A stretch of DNA of 64,000 nt from Acanthosepion esculentum. Taxonomy: Eukaryota > Mollusca > Cephalopoda > Sepiida > Sepiidae. This document shows positions 35,524-45,909 of the stretch, in pieces. The notes beneath the pieces were generated by a model. That model was not told the DNA's origin. It saw only the letters and a program-made list of their open reading frames with translations, and ran no database searches. The position numbers and the translations under genes were made by a program. The stretch covers positions 57,514,246 to 57,578,245 of the forward strand of contig OZ038479.1 in NCBI GenBank assembly GCA_964036315.1, given 5' to 3'. Every line of letters begins with the position of its first letter. Position 1 is the first letter of the stretch.

Positions 35524-35761
35524 TGTTATATACATCGAGTTACTTCCCTTTGATTGGGAGTACTCCCACTATCACCATTGCCTGCAACCTCCCACCACAT
35601 AATCACGTGATATATTGTAGTAGTAAAAACTATTGCTTGTAACAGTGTTTAATAAAAGCTTGTTGAGTTCAGACCTATGTCTCTCTTCTCCTTATGTTGT
35701 CACTAACTTGTGACTAATATTATCCTTCAACAGCATACACCTGTATCAGCACAAAATAACA
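35524..35761 (+). repeat. 3' LTR of the inner element
   Basis: 238 bp, identical to the 5' LTR apart from two substitutions. It is preceded by a purine-rich AAAAAACCGAAGA. Confidence 0.95.
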
Positions 35762-36880
35762 ATGGCGACATCATCACTTAATGCCTCTATCAAAGGACAG
35801 TGTACAGTGTTGCTTTGATCTAGGTGAGAGGTATCCAAATGTAAAACTTTCAGTCCTACCCAACCTCTGTTCAGATATTATTCTTGGCCAAGATTTCATA
35901 TCACAACATACTACCATATCTTTTGCATTCCATGGCTCTAAGAAAGATCTCGTAATCTCTCATCCTACCACCTGTAGCGTATCCTCTGCGTTAGTGGACA
36001 CACCATCTTTATTCTCCAACATTGATCCAGAGTGTAAACCTATTACAACTAAATCTAAAAGATTTGGAGAGGGTGACAGGCGTTTCATACAGACTGAGAT
36101 TGAGAAAATGATACAGGAGGGTGTAATTGAGGAAAGTACATCCCCCTTGGAGGGCTCAAGTCTTAAAATAGTAACGAATGAGCGTCCAAGAAAGAGACTT
36201 ATAGTCGATTACAGTAAGGCAATTAATAGATTTACTAGATTAGATCCTTATCCATTACCAAGAATGGATGATCTGGCTCAAGAAATAGCAAAATATAAAA
36301 TTTACAGCTCATTGGATCTGAAGAGTGCATATCACCAGATATCAATAAAAAAAAAGAAGATAAGCCCTACACGGCATTCGAAGCTAATGGTAGACTTTAC
36401 CGATTTTGTAGAATTCCTTTTGGAGTGACTAACGGTGTTGCATATTTCCAAAGGATAATGGACAAGATTATTAAGGAAAATATTTTAACGGGTGTGTATG
36501 TTTATGTAGACAACATTATCGTAGTTGGGAAAAAATCAGCAAGAACATGACGAGAACTTGGAAAAATTTAAAAAGATTGCTACACGGTATAACCTCACCC
36601 TGAACGAAGATAAATCTGTTTTCCCTAAAACATCTATTGATTTTCTTGGCTATAACATATCACATGGACTACGTAGACCTGATGCAGAACGTCTACGACT
36701 ATTAAGAGAACTACCTATTCCTCAGAACAAAATCTCACTGCACCGAGTGCTTGGATTATTCTCTTACTTCTCTCAGTGGATACCCAAGTTCTCTGACAAA
36801 ATTAGACCCCTTAATAACAGTTGATTCATTCCCTCTTGATTCAGAATCAGTAAAAACATTTGAAAACTTAAAGTAAGAAA
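35762..36880 (+). pseudogene. Older element: protease end and reverse transcriptase
   Basis: It resumes the protease (LSVLPNLCSDIILGQDF) and continues into RT: KRFGEGDRRFIQTEIEKMIQ, GVIEESTSPLEG, IVDYSKAINRFT, YSSLDLKSAYHQISI. A one-base change in the A-run at 36348-36358 moves the frame before AFEANGRLYRF and IPFGVTNGVAYFQ. The active-site strand reads VYVYVDNIIV, that is YVDN rather than the usual YxDD; I cannot tell whether this is lineage-typical or a mutation. Another A-run shift at about 36531 precedes the thumb region (36525-36824: LGYNISHGLR, RVLGLFSYFSQWIPKF). The sequence then jumps to integrase at about 36887. Confidence 0.88.
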
Positions 36881-36887
36881 TCTTCCA

Positions 36888-38365
36888 TACACTATTGAAA
36901 TGTTAAAAAGTGTGTACAGTATGTGCAATATGTGCTAGATGGAAACCAAGTTTTTATACACCAGAAGCAGAACGCAAGATCAAAGCAACACAACCGATAG
37001 ATCGACTCAGCATTGACTTCAACTTTGAAAAACCGCTATTTACTTACGGTGATAGATGAGTCGCAGTTAGCTCCTCCTCATTTCCTTAACCCTTCAACAG
37101 GGGTCTCTCTCTCCCGGGAGTATAAATACTGGCTGACCTTTCGCCTCTTCCTGGGGCCGCAACCTCGCGCGTGAGGCGAGGTAAAAAAAAAACTTTCTCC
37201 TTTTCACTGACACCACTATGTGATCCTCTCACACAAGCAGCGTTCCCCGTATTCTGGGAACACGCTTACGCGTTCGTACGGACACTCAACACTCACAACT
37301 TTCCATACAACACTGTAACATTTTATTCATGTCTTCAATGTATTTGTAATTCATGTATTAATCTATTTGTTATTAATATGTATTTGTTTGCATACATGTA
37401 TATCGGTCTTGTTTGTTTCTTTGGACTCCATTAAAGTCCAACATTCTTATGTAGCTGGACCGGCCAGCGGAAGTCATAACCCAGAGATAACTCATCTTCT
37501 CTTCTCACATTCACACCACCGCATGGTCCACTACAGATGAGTACTCACTTTTGCCTTTTCATGTACAATCACAAATACAGACTCAATAATAGAGAATCAT
37601 TTGGATGGAAGAACATCATTCGTATCAAGGGAATTACGCGAATATCTCGCCAATCTTCGAATCGCTACTAGCTGGACATCGCCTTATCACCCTCAAGGAA
37701 ATTGTCAGTGTGAACGGTATAATGGAATTATCTGGAAATACATCTCATTGGCCTTAGTCTCAAGAAAAGTTCCTAAAGAACTTAATCTTAAAGAATCGCA
37801 ATGGGAAACAGTATTGCCTGAAGTATTACACTCCATAAGATCTCTCCCTTGTACTGCTACTAATGCCACACCACATGAAAGACTGTTTTCATACCAACGG
37901 TGAGCTCCCAGCGGCCATTCCTTACCTACTTGGTTATCTACGCCAGAACCTGTTCTTTTGCGTCTCCATGACCGATTCAATAAGTATGAACCATTGGTTG
38001 ACGAAGTACTATTACTGGAAGTAAACCCACATGCTCACATAAGAATAAGGTTCACCAATGGATTCGAATCTACAGTATCTGTAAGTGACTTAGCACCAGC
38101 AAGGAATTCATTACAAAGTAGGGAAGCCGTAGATGATAACCTCCAGAAAGATTTAGATGATTCTACATCCACTAATGAAAACAATTCAGATGAAAAACTT
38201 GAAGTAGATAGTAACGATTTACAAACTATCATTAACCCAGAGATTACAACTTCTTCTCCAAGTGATCTAAAGACTACTCCCTCTCAGGTAATGTCAAGAA
38301 ATCCTGAGATACCCAGACGATCCCAACGGGAAATTCGTAAGCCAAAGAGATATCAAGAACTGTAA
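36888..38365 (+). pseudogene. Older element: integrase, split by an insertion
   Basis: The first part carries CAICARWKPSFYTP, the end of the zinc-binding domain, and PIDRLSIDF, the start of the catalytic core with its first Asp. The core breaks off at VIDE (37060) and continues with YSLLPFHVQ after the insert (37538 onward). Then come DGRTSFVSRELREYL, HPQGNCQCERYN with the catalytic Glu, and the tail LRLHDRFNKYEPLVDEVLL through RRSQREIRKPKRYQEL to the stop at 38365. The second Asp (37602-37604) and the Glu are still present. No chromodomain is visible. Confidence 0.85.
37061..37534 (+). mobile_element. LTR-like insert inside the integrase
   Basis: An 8-bp direct repeat, AGATGAGT, flanks the insert (37054-37061 and 37535-37542); removing one copy and the insert restores the integrase frame. 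It has a good TATA box (TATAAATA at 37121), a GC-rich block (CCGCAACCTCGCGCGTGAGG) and a poly(A)-like ATTAAA near 37430, an arrangement typical of an LTR. Its edges do not give TG...CA with a standard 5-bp duplication, so the exact class is open. No related copy was seen in the window. Confidence 0.7.
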
Positions 38366-38376
38366 ATAAATAAATA

Positions 38377-38391
38377 AAAAGGAGGGGAGAA
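38377..38391 (+). other. Polypurine tract of the older element
   Basis: AAAAAGGAGGGGAGA ends one base before the 3' LTR starts. It is the plus-strand primer site for reverse transcription. Confidence 0.85.
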
Positions 38392-38532
38392 TGTACTATA
38401 CTTATCTGCCCTTGGCGTTTTTGTTATTGCAATTACCTCCCTTACTAGCATTCTTCAGTTGACGAATTACTTAGAGAATGTTTCGTTAAATAAATCCTTG
38501 TTAAGGAATACCAGTCTTGTCAGCTCATTTCA
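38392..38532 (+). repeat. 3' LTR of the older element
   Basis: 141 bp. It keeps the self-primer 17-mer intact at 38479-38495. It is followed by the target duplication ATGAT. Confidence 0.92.
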
Positions 38533-39525
38533 ATGATGTTGTTGTATATGTCTAAAGAAATAAGTCAAACATGATTATTAACATTTGAATCAACGGGGCA
38601 CAATTACGAACGGGGAGACAGCTGACCAGCAGCGAATCTCTATTAACATTCTGATTGGTTTAATAAAGGAATGAGCTAAGGGAGATAGTGTGGTTTGAAT
38701 TTACTCAATACATCACATCTGATCTCTTGAATAAGTTAGTATTACTAATTAACTTAAATGGGATTTAATTTTTGTGAACAAGGGTAGACTACCTTCATGT
38801 TTGTTTGATATTATGCTAAAACCGTATGTTTATGTGACACGCTTGTTTGTTGATTACATGTCCACTTCTGGTCACAGTTCTGTTAGAGAATCTGGTTGTG
38901 GCTCACGTGACAGTGGCTGCTCGGCTGTGATTGGTTCTTTCCTGGTTGATGTTGTTCTGGGCTGGAACTGGGCTCTCTCGCTGCTCATATGTGCCTTCAG
39001 TTCTTTCTGTACTTATTTCCAGCTAGTGTTTCGACGTTGCATGTTCTCGGTTGATATCCTTTATTTGCACTACTCACCAAGGCTCCATACCAGCATACTT
39101 AACTCGCATATGTATGGGGGCCCCAAAATCTTTTAAGTGCTTATGACCCCTATGGGTCTTAATCCGGTCCTGCAAAACGCACACGCACACGCACGTATGT
39201 ACGAACATTCACTCCTGATAACAAAAACGCCATCACACCCACACAGATTTTTTTTTTCGCACTATTTTCGAACTGTTTAATTCTCTTACAAGTAACACTA
39301 CATCTTACTAAAATTTTCCAAACTCACATACCTTTTAATACACTTCACAGTTTATTAGCAAGAACATCCTCTCTCAAAATTCCAAGGACAAGTGCATTTC
39401 AGTATTTCAAACACAACTGAATACCTGTTTTCTACAAGTGGTGTTATGCATATATAGATTCCATTTACTTGTGCAACTTTTGTGTATATAGAGATGAAGG
39501 TTGGCCTAATACATAAGTAAAGGCC

Positions 39526-40046
39526 AAATTTACTGTCTATAGTACCATTTTTTTTTATTGACTCCATGTGTTTACAGTTGTGAAAATGGGTGACTATCGT
39601 CTTAGTCCTTTTGTGATTTGAGAGTTCATACAGGGTTGTTGTCTTTTTGGCTGGCAGAAATTAATTTATTGAATTCATCCTATCTTCTTTTTCTTCTGGA
39701 GTTGTGCGTTCGGTCAAACTCACATCCGATGAATCTCCAACCTTTGTGTCTCGAACTGCTACATCGAACCAATTTTCCACTTCTCTTCTGCTTCTTCTTT
39801 TTATTGGGCCTGACACATCCGTTTGATTTTTGGTTGGATTTGTTGTTATTGGTTGATATTTTTATGACGTTCACTGACCCACATAAGCTATGTCCGAGCT
39901 CTGTCAGTTACCGAGGATAGGAACAATAGAAGGAAGGAAAGGAAGAAGGTTGTAATAAAGAGAGGGAGAGAGAAAGAGAGATATTTTTTTTCTTTGTCAC
40001 TCTTATAGTGAAAAGGAAAGTGTATATTTCCATATGGTGTTACTAC
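39526..40046 (+). repeat. Dispersed repeat of about 510 bp, copy 1
   Basis: It aligns with 41883-42388 in direct orientation, from AATTTACTGTCTATA to TATTTCCATAT..GTTACTAC. Landmarks: CTCACATCCGATGAATCTCC and GACCCACATAAGCTATGTCC. The copies are about 90-95 percent alike by eye. Open frames on both strands are short and only partly shared. It could be a pair of LTR-like units or two insertions of one element; no TG...CA ends were found. Confidence 0.7.
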
Positions 40047-40237
40047 TAGCTCTTGTTGAATGTGTTTCTTCTTGTTGTTTCATATTTTGTGGTAATTTGC
40101 GTAATATAAATTAGTTAGGGCGATCCGGTGACCCCCTGACCCCCCCACCAGGCCGCTCGATTCCCTACAATTGGCTTATTAATTGATTAATTTGCTTTTT
40201 ATGACGTATCAACATTTTGTGTCATATTTAAAGGCTT

Positions 40238-40278
40238 TTACAATGTAAAAAATATGTGCCATATTTTTTACATTGTAA
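40238..40278. repeat. Perfect 19-bp palindrome, 3-nt loop
   Basis: TTACAATGTAAAAAATATG (40238-40256), then TGC, then its exact inverse (40260-40278). Confidence 0.9.
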
Positions 40279-40439
40279 GAACAATCATTTTTTGTAAGTG
40301 AATATTGCATTAACAATTCTTTAGAAATAACAATGATTTTCCCAAATACGAGTCCTACTATTTAATCAAAATTTGGGGTAGAAGTGATTTATTCATTTAG
40401 ATACCTCCACTATTAGAATTTAATTTAAGAATCACTACT

Positions 40440-41390
40440 ACAATGTTTTACAAGTCACGTTCTAGCCTCTTTTCAAATCCTTGCTTGAACGTTTTCCCCT
40501 GCTTTCAAATCCGGCTCCCAAAACCTTGATCTTTATCAGAGATAAGAATATATTTTCTGACGAACGAGAGAGCTGGAAAATATCGAAATCTGACCATCCT
40601 TGCCCTGGCCATGGTGCCATAAAGTCTGGGAGTAACGCTCACAACTTGTCGGTCCCTTGTTTCCAAACAGCATCTCCCAAACCTTTGATTCTTATCAGAG
40701 ATAAGAATATATTTTCTGACGAATTAGAGGGCCGGTAAAGTGTGTAGCAATTTTGGAGGGAAAAGATCCCGATATTTCTGAGCCTTCTAATCTCCATAAA
40801 TACGGAGAATATTCGCCTCTTTGGCAGTGAGTATTTGACATCATCTGTGATAACATCAGGTTGGCGACAGTAACACAAGTCATTTTCGGAACCTGTTTCA
40901 AGAAAGAGATCTATCTGCTGAGCTCTAAAGACAGAACGTCGGCCCTCTACTAAAAACTAATTGAGATCCAACTTCTTGCAATTAGAATTTCTTGTCGTCG
41001 GCCTACGAATTCACTCGACTACAAAATTCGGATCTTCCGACAGTTTCCTCCTCAGCAAAAGCTCTGAAGAAATCTATGTATTTAACCCTTGAGAACGATT
41101 TATTTGCTTAAAGAACTTTTAGGCGCCCAGAGAAATATTTTGAGCAAGCCTTTTTTTAAACATTTTTTCTTTCTTTAAATTAAATGAATTTTCTTCTCTT
41201 TCTTTCTCTCGTGTATGTGTATATCCTTTTACCTTTTGTGTGCATGTAAATAAACATTTTCTTCTTCTATTGTTAAACCACAATCAGGGGCGTTTGAGTC
41301 TTTATTATTCCGCGTAAAAAAGAGAATTGTCTGCTCTAATCTTTCAAGCCGCCGTTGCTTTTATCAATTCTGTCACATTTAACCTCATTC
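40440..41390 (+). repeat. LTR-like dispersed repeat, plus orientation
   Basis: It is matched in inverse by about 46270-47270. Both hold two internal copies of the motif TTATCAGAGATAAGAATATA (here near 40535 and 40692), a GGCGCCCAGAGAAATATT-type block, and an end rich in TTTCTTCTTCTATTGTTA. It contains a palindrome, CTTATCAGAGATAAG. There is no coding content, although short open frames cross it. Confidence 0.6.
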
Positions 41391-41419
41391 TTTTCATGTG
41401 GCAAAACCGGGACAAATTT

Positions 41420-41750
41420 CTTACACTAAACATTGTTCCGCCATCCATTTACTCAAGCTCAATTTTACGATTTTAATTTCACAATTGAAATGGCTAGATG
41501 TAACCGTAAGTTCTATGCTAACAGTTCCATCTCTCACTCTTCTTGTTTGTGGAACTCTCTTCCAGTTCCTTGCTTCCCAGTCAACTTTGATCTTCAAAAA
41601 TTTAAATGCAATGTCAATTGTTATCTTGTTTTCTAAATTGCTTTTTTTATTTATTGTTTTGCTCTTTAATAGTTATTTTACACTCATATCCACACACTCA
41701 ATAACCTCTTGCATCTTGGTGGCTTTACTGCCTTGCTTGGGGTGAAATGA
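41420..41750 (+). pseudogene. LINE 3' end (LWNSLP region)
   Basis: The translation gives FTIEMARCNRKFYANS, then CLWNSLPVPCFP, then LQKFKCNVNCYL, the tail of non-LTR retrotransposon ORF2 after the RT. It ends near a TGGGGTGAAATGATTAAAAAAAG tail. A more decayed copy is at 25950-26470. The strong 5' truncation is usual for LINEs. Confidence 0.7.
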
Positions 41751-41882
41751 TTAAAAAAAGACTTAATCAAAAATTAAACCACAGCTCCTGACAACGTTAT
41801 TATGTGCGTATGCAAATTGACACCCTTAAGAGAAGAGTCAACACATCGGCTTATGTGTCTTGGCTCTTTATGTATAATTTTT

Positions 41883-42388
41883 AATTTACTGTCTATAATA
41901 CCATTTTTATTATTGACTCCATGTGGTTACAGTGGTTAAAGTGGGTGACTATCGTCTTAGTCCTTTTATGATTTAAAAGTTCGTACAGGGTTGTTGTGTT
42001 TTTGGCAGACAGAAACTAATTTGTTGAATTCAGCCTGTCTTCTTTTTCTTCTGGAGTTGTGCGTTCGGTCAGACTCACATCCGATGAATCTCCAACCTTT
42101 GTGTCTCGAACTGCTACATCGAACCAATTTCCCACTTCTCTTCTGCTTATTCTTCTTTTTATTGGGCCTGACACACCCGTGTTTTTCGTTTGATTTTTGG
42201 CGGGACTTGTTGTCATTGGGTGATATTTCTATGACGTTCACTGACCCACATAAGCTATGTCCGAGCTCTGTCAGTTACCGAGGATAGGAACAATAGAAAG
42301 AAGGAAAGGAAGAAGGTTGTAACAGAGAGAATTTTCGTTGTCACTCTCATAGTGAAAAGGAAAGTATATTTCCATATTGTGTTACTAC
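41883..42388 (+). repeat. Dispersed repeat of about 510 bp, copy 2
   Basis: Partner of 39526-40046; see there. It lacks the AG-rich run GAGAGGGAGAGAGAAAGAGA present near 39960 in copy 1 and has a 9-bp extra piece near 42181. Confidence 0.7.
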
Positions 42389-44032
42389 CTGCCTAATTTT
42401 ACTACACTATCTTACAATTTCTTAAATAAATCAAACTGTATTCGAAAATATAATTTCAACAAAACTACAACATAAAACACGCGTATTGCTGCTTCTGGTA
42501 ATCATGTCCACACAAACATGTATATGCACAAAAAATCTGAATACCATCTACCATGCATTCAATTGTAAAAGCAGAAGATATATAACATTTTTATTACATA
42601 AAAGCTCCCAAGAAAATTAGGTTTCAGCATTAAATTATCCATATTGAGTAGATATGACTTTAAATAGATGAATAGTTCCAACACGAATGATTAGGTATCC
42701 GGTCAAATCCAATACGCACTCTGAAGTAACCCACTAGACAGTTTGCCATTTACATCAAGTTGATTACAAATATGCAGAAATCGTTTCAACTTGTAGATCG
42801 AGAGAAGAGAGCCAGGAGTGAAATAATGTTAATTGATCACAAGCTGGAGCTTCGTAGATTTTTTTTTATTATTATTTAAAAGACCTAAAACACCAAGTGA
42901 GTCCTTGGAAAACAGGAGTAATGATATATCCTAGGGAATCAAAATGTGAAGTGCATAAAGAGTGAAAGCATAAAAAAAGACACAAAAATTAATTTTTATA
43001 TTTCTTAGGCATAAAAATATTCGAAAGTAAGTTTTTCTTTGCATAGAGAAAAACATTACGTTTTTCCTGATAATATGAATGAAAATGTATTTTTTTTTAT
43101 TTAAATATATTTTCACTGTCTTAGAAACCTATTAAATAAAAGTTAATGTCCCTTGAGTATCATCAACTCATTGTTTTTTGTTTATAGAAATAAAGATACA
43201 TATATTTCAAAAGAACATAGTGTAACGGGTTGAATGGCCTGGAATCAGTCCGTACTATTTTTTCTTTACAAATGTGCTAACAAGGAATAAACAAACAAGA
43301 AAAATAACATTCAACAAGAGAAGTTGCACAAGTAAATGGAATTTATATATGCATAACAACACTCGTACAAAACAGTAATTCAGTTCCGTTTGAAATGCAG
43401 AAATTTACTTGTCCTTGGAATTTTTGAGTGAGAAAAAGTTCATTATTTCAGACTTCTTAAAAGTTAGACCATAATTAAGAGTTCCTTTAATATATTTCAA
43501 AAGAAATTTACTAGGATTAAAATGTGCATTTGTGAGTTTTGACAAATATTGAAACATCTTAATAACTACAAAGTATAAATCAGGTCATTGCGTAAATTAA
43601 ACTACCAATGATTTATCAGTATAATCCGTTATTTGGTAATCTTTTGATTCTGTATTATTACTCTTATTAACACGGTACGGCCTTGGGATTGTAGGAGTAG
43701 ATTTTTTACCAATTACTCGTTGCCACTTTTATGATTTCAACGAATAGTCGTTGCCAGTTTTGTAATGCTCGTTGTAAATAGAGACTTTGTAATCGCAGAT
43801 ACAACTACAGTACGCCATTGAACAATGCTGGTGTCAGACGCCTTCGAATATCACTCGCACTAATAGTACTTATTCGATAATACTCCCTCGAATAGTAATC
43901 AGTATATTGGTTTGAACAGAAAAATAGTATAGTAATAGAGGATAGAATAGAAATAACGAACGTTAGTCTTCAGCTACTTCCTACAAATATGCCTTTCCAC
44001 TATGGTCACTTGATCCAATAATGGGATCGCCT
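42389..44032. other. Unassigned stretch with one reverse repeat piece
   Basis: 43320-43430 is an inverse copy of 39370-39480 (AGTTGCACAAGTAAATGGAA against the inverse TTCCATTTACTTGTGCAACT). A looser relative lies at 29590-29770. Nothing else is recognised. Confidence 0.5.
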
Positions 44033-44078
44033 GAACATAGATCGCCAGTGACCAAACGCTCACTGGCGATCTATGTTC
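44033..44078. repeat. Perfect 19-bp hairpin with 8-nt loop
   Basis: GAACATAGATCGCCAGTGA (44033-44051), loop CCAAACGC, then the exact inverse (44060-44078). It is less AT-rich than the neighbourhood. Confidence 0.9.
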
Positions 44079-45235
44079 AAACTCAAGTGTCGAGACCGAC
44101 AATTTATTCCTATATAACACAATTGTAGTATTTTTTAGTTTTATTCTAACAAAATACAGTTAAGAAAGAAAACGTAATTAAAAACTGCAAACTCGTTTTC
44201 CGAAAGGAAATCACATCGACGTCTCCTATTTGGGAAATTTTCAAGATACGATCTTCCCTCCAAAAATACTCAAACACTCAGTATTGGAACACATACGGAA
44301 CAATAGCTTAACATGTTGTTCTTGTAGTTGTTTTATTTTTTCAGACCTAAATAAAAAAGAACTGAGTAAAAAAAAAATTTCTTCCATTAATGAATCTATA
44401 TTTTCCCTGTACACATTCAAAAAAGATGGAAAGTTCTCTATTATTTCTAAGATGATTTCTGTCAATCTAGATGTACTGGAAATTTTAAATGTTATTGCCG
44501 CTAACCTTATTGGTGGCATTTGATAATTTAAGGCCAAAATTCTAAATATACATACCCCCCCCCCCCGCAAAAAAAATTGTCTCTGCTACAGCTCTGATAT
44601 GAAAACATTTCAACTGAAAAAAAAAAAGTAGATTATGTTTGAGCTTGGTTTATAGAAAATTATTTAATTTTCTGCTGGATAATAAATAAAAATGTACATT
44701 ATCACGTAGACCCAATGATTTGTTCAAAACCTTGATATTATTTATTGAAATATATTTTCGGCAAACATGGATTTCATCCCCGCAAAAAGAAAACGGTTTT
44801 CAAAATAAACACTGCCCTTATTTTAACTGCGTTTCCTCCCTCGACTATGTTCATAATTTATATTCACCTTTGTTAAAGACTTCTTATTTATCTTTTTATA
44901 AAGAAATAAATGTGAAAAGAAATGTTTTCATTCAATTGCTAATTTTACCTGCTTTCACTCCCTGAACAAAGTTTGTTGTTTTAAAAAGTAATGATTAAAA
45001 ATAAAGTTTAATTATTAGACTGTTTACATGCAAAAATATTTTTTGTAACATTCTTAAAATGCGAACCAAAAATAACAAATTACAATGCAACATTTATCAT
45101 TTATCAATTTATAAAGAAATAAATATGAAAATATTTTTTTATTGATTTAAATTTATAAAAAAAATGTCTGTGAATAAGATTTAAAGAAAGGACGAGGAGG
45201 ATTAATTTTCACAGTATAAGCCCCAAAAGCCCCCC
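44079..45235. other. Unassigned stretch
   Basis: There are two overlapping open frames on opposite strands at 44230-44570 (97 and 109 codons) without recognisable motifs; neither is convincing as a gene. A C-run lies at 44557-44566. Confidence 0.4.
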
Positions 45236-45909
45236 GTGTTGAGAATGTATCATTCTGATGTGAAATTGCCTGGTTATTTCGAAAATGACGTTAAAACATT
45301 GCGCTCGATTGCCGTTTTCGATTTAACGTCAATGTAAGTTCGATCCCTTTCGCGTTGTCCGGTCGCCATTTTTGCCGTTGTTTACATACATTTTCCCTTA
45401 GCAATAATGTGCGGAAGTTTACATAGTTAACGGCCTTTTTACAGCTTTTCGTTTCTTACTGGTCTTGATTACTGCGCGGTTTTCGTGGATGTTATTTTTA
45501 AAATGCACTTATTTTTTAAAATGAAGATATAAATGAATAGTATTTTTTTCTTTATTGTCCTTAATAAAACTGCTTATAGCTAATAAAACAGAATCTCAAC
45601 CTAAAATGTAATTTATGAAGCTTTAAATTCAAGAAACTTTCACGACACATGAAAAAAATGTCGTTAAAAAAAAAAGGAAAAACACCTTTTTTTTTTACTT
45701 TTCACGTAGGTAATTTTTATTCTCGGATTTAACGTTTTTTCGCGCATTATTTCGCGCACTCATTTCAAACTTCGTGCATTGCGCCGTAATTAAGAAAGAA
45801 GTCGAACTTACATTGTCTATAACTTCTAAACGGTAATCGACAGCAATGTTTTAATGTCATTTTCGAAATAACCAGGTAATTTCACACCAGAATGATATCT
45901 TCTCAATAC
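45236..45909. mobile_element. Inverted-repeat element with arms of about 110 bp
   Basis: Left arm 45236-45345 (GTGTTGAGAATGTATCATTC, TTATTTCGAAAATGACGTTA) faces right arm 45800-45909 (inverse: ATTTTCGAAATAACCAGGTA, AATGATATCTTCTCAATAC). Arms match about 85 percent by eye. The interior has ACTGCGCGG and TTTCGCGCATTATTTCGCGC, less AT-rich than the flanks. A related inverted structure is at 48640-48865. It is a non-autonomous foldback-type element; the target duplication is not resolved. Confidence 0.75.

Larger units (their letters stand above)
33237..35761 (+). mobile_element. Younger, internally deleted Ty3/gypsy element (inner insert)
   Basis: It has two 238-bp LTRs (33237-33474 and 35524-35761), TG...CA ends, and the 5-bp target duplication ATGGC outside (33232-33236 and 35762-35766). 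Contents: a TGG-starting primer site at 33475, gag, zinc knuckles, protease, the first few dozen residues of RT, then directly the C-terminal end of integrase. The joint at about 34952 removes most of RT, all of RNase H and the integrase core. The LTRs differ at only two positions by eye (near 33433/35712 and 33445/35732), so insertion is recent. A solo LTR of the same family lies at 19780-20016. Confidence 0.95.
32090..38532 (+). mobile_element. Older Ty3/gypsy-like LTR retrotransposon, nested host element
   Basis: LTRs lie at 32090-32234 and 38392-38532, and the 5-bp duplication ATGAT stands directly outside (32085-32089 and 38533-38537). A polypurine tract AAAAAGGAGGGGAGA directly precedes the 3' LTR. 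Order inside: gag with zinc knuckles, protease, RT, integrase, which is the Ty3/gypsy order. The reading frame is broken by many single-base shifts. RNase H and the N-terminal integrase zinc domain are largely deleted at about 36887. Two later insertions interrupt it (33237-35761 and about 37061-37534). LTRs differ at about 5 sites plus a 4-bp indel. Confidence 0.92.
32004..39172. mobile_element. Possible hAT-type element hosting the retroelement nest
   Basis: Left edge CAGGGCTGGATTGACCATTA at 32004 and, on the minus strand from 39172, CAGGACCGGATTAAGACCCA look like inverted ends of one element (CAGG-C-GGATT). The CAGGGCCGGATTAAG-type terminus is typical of hAT transposons. Everything between, apart from about 85 bp on the left and 640 bp on the right, is the retroelement nest. 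No 8-bp duplication adjoins the ends, so completeness is unproven. The right part holds an unrecognised 120-codon frame (38774-39136). Confidence 0.45.

Noticed and set aside
37171..37434. 87-codon frame in the integrase insert
   Set aside because: It lies in an LTR-like sequence with TATA box and poly(A)-like signal; unlikely to be coding.
39618..42287. Leucine- and phenylalanine-rich frames in the 510-bp repeats
   Set aside because: The frames are only partly kept between the two copies and have no domain; repeats explain them.
44230..44570. Opposed open frames of 97 and 109 codons
   Set aside because: No recognisable motif, and overlapping frames on both strands suggest chance or an antisense relic.
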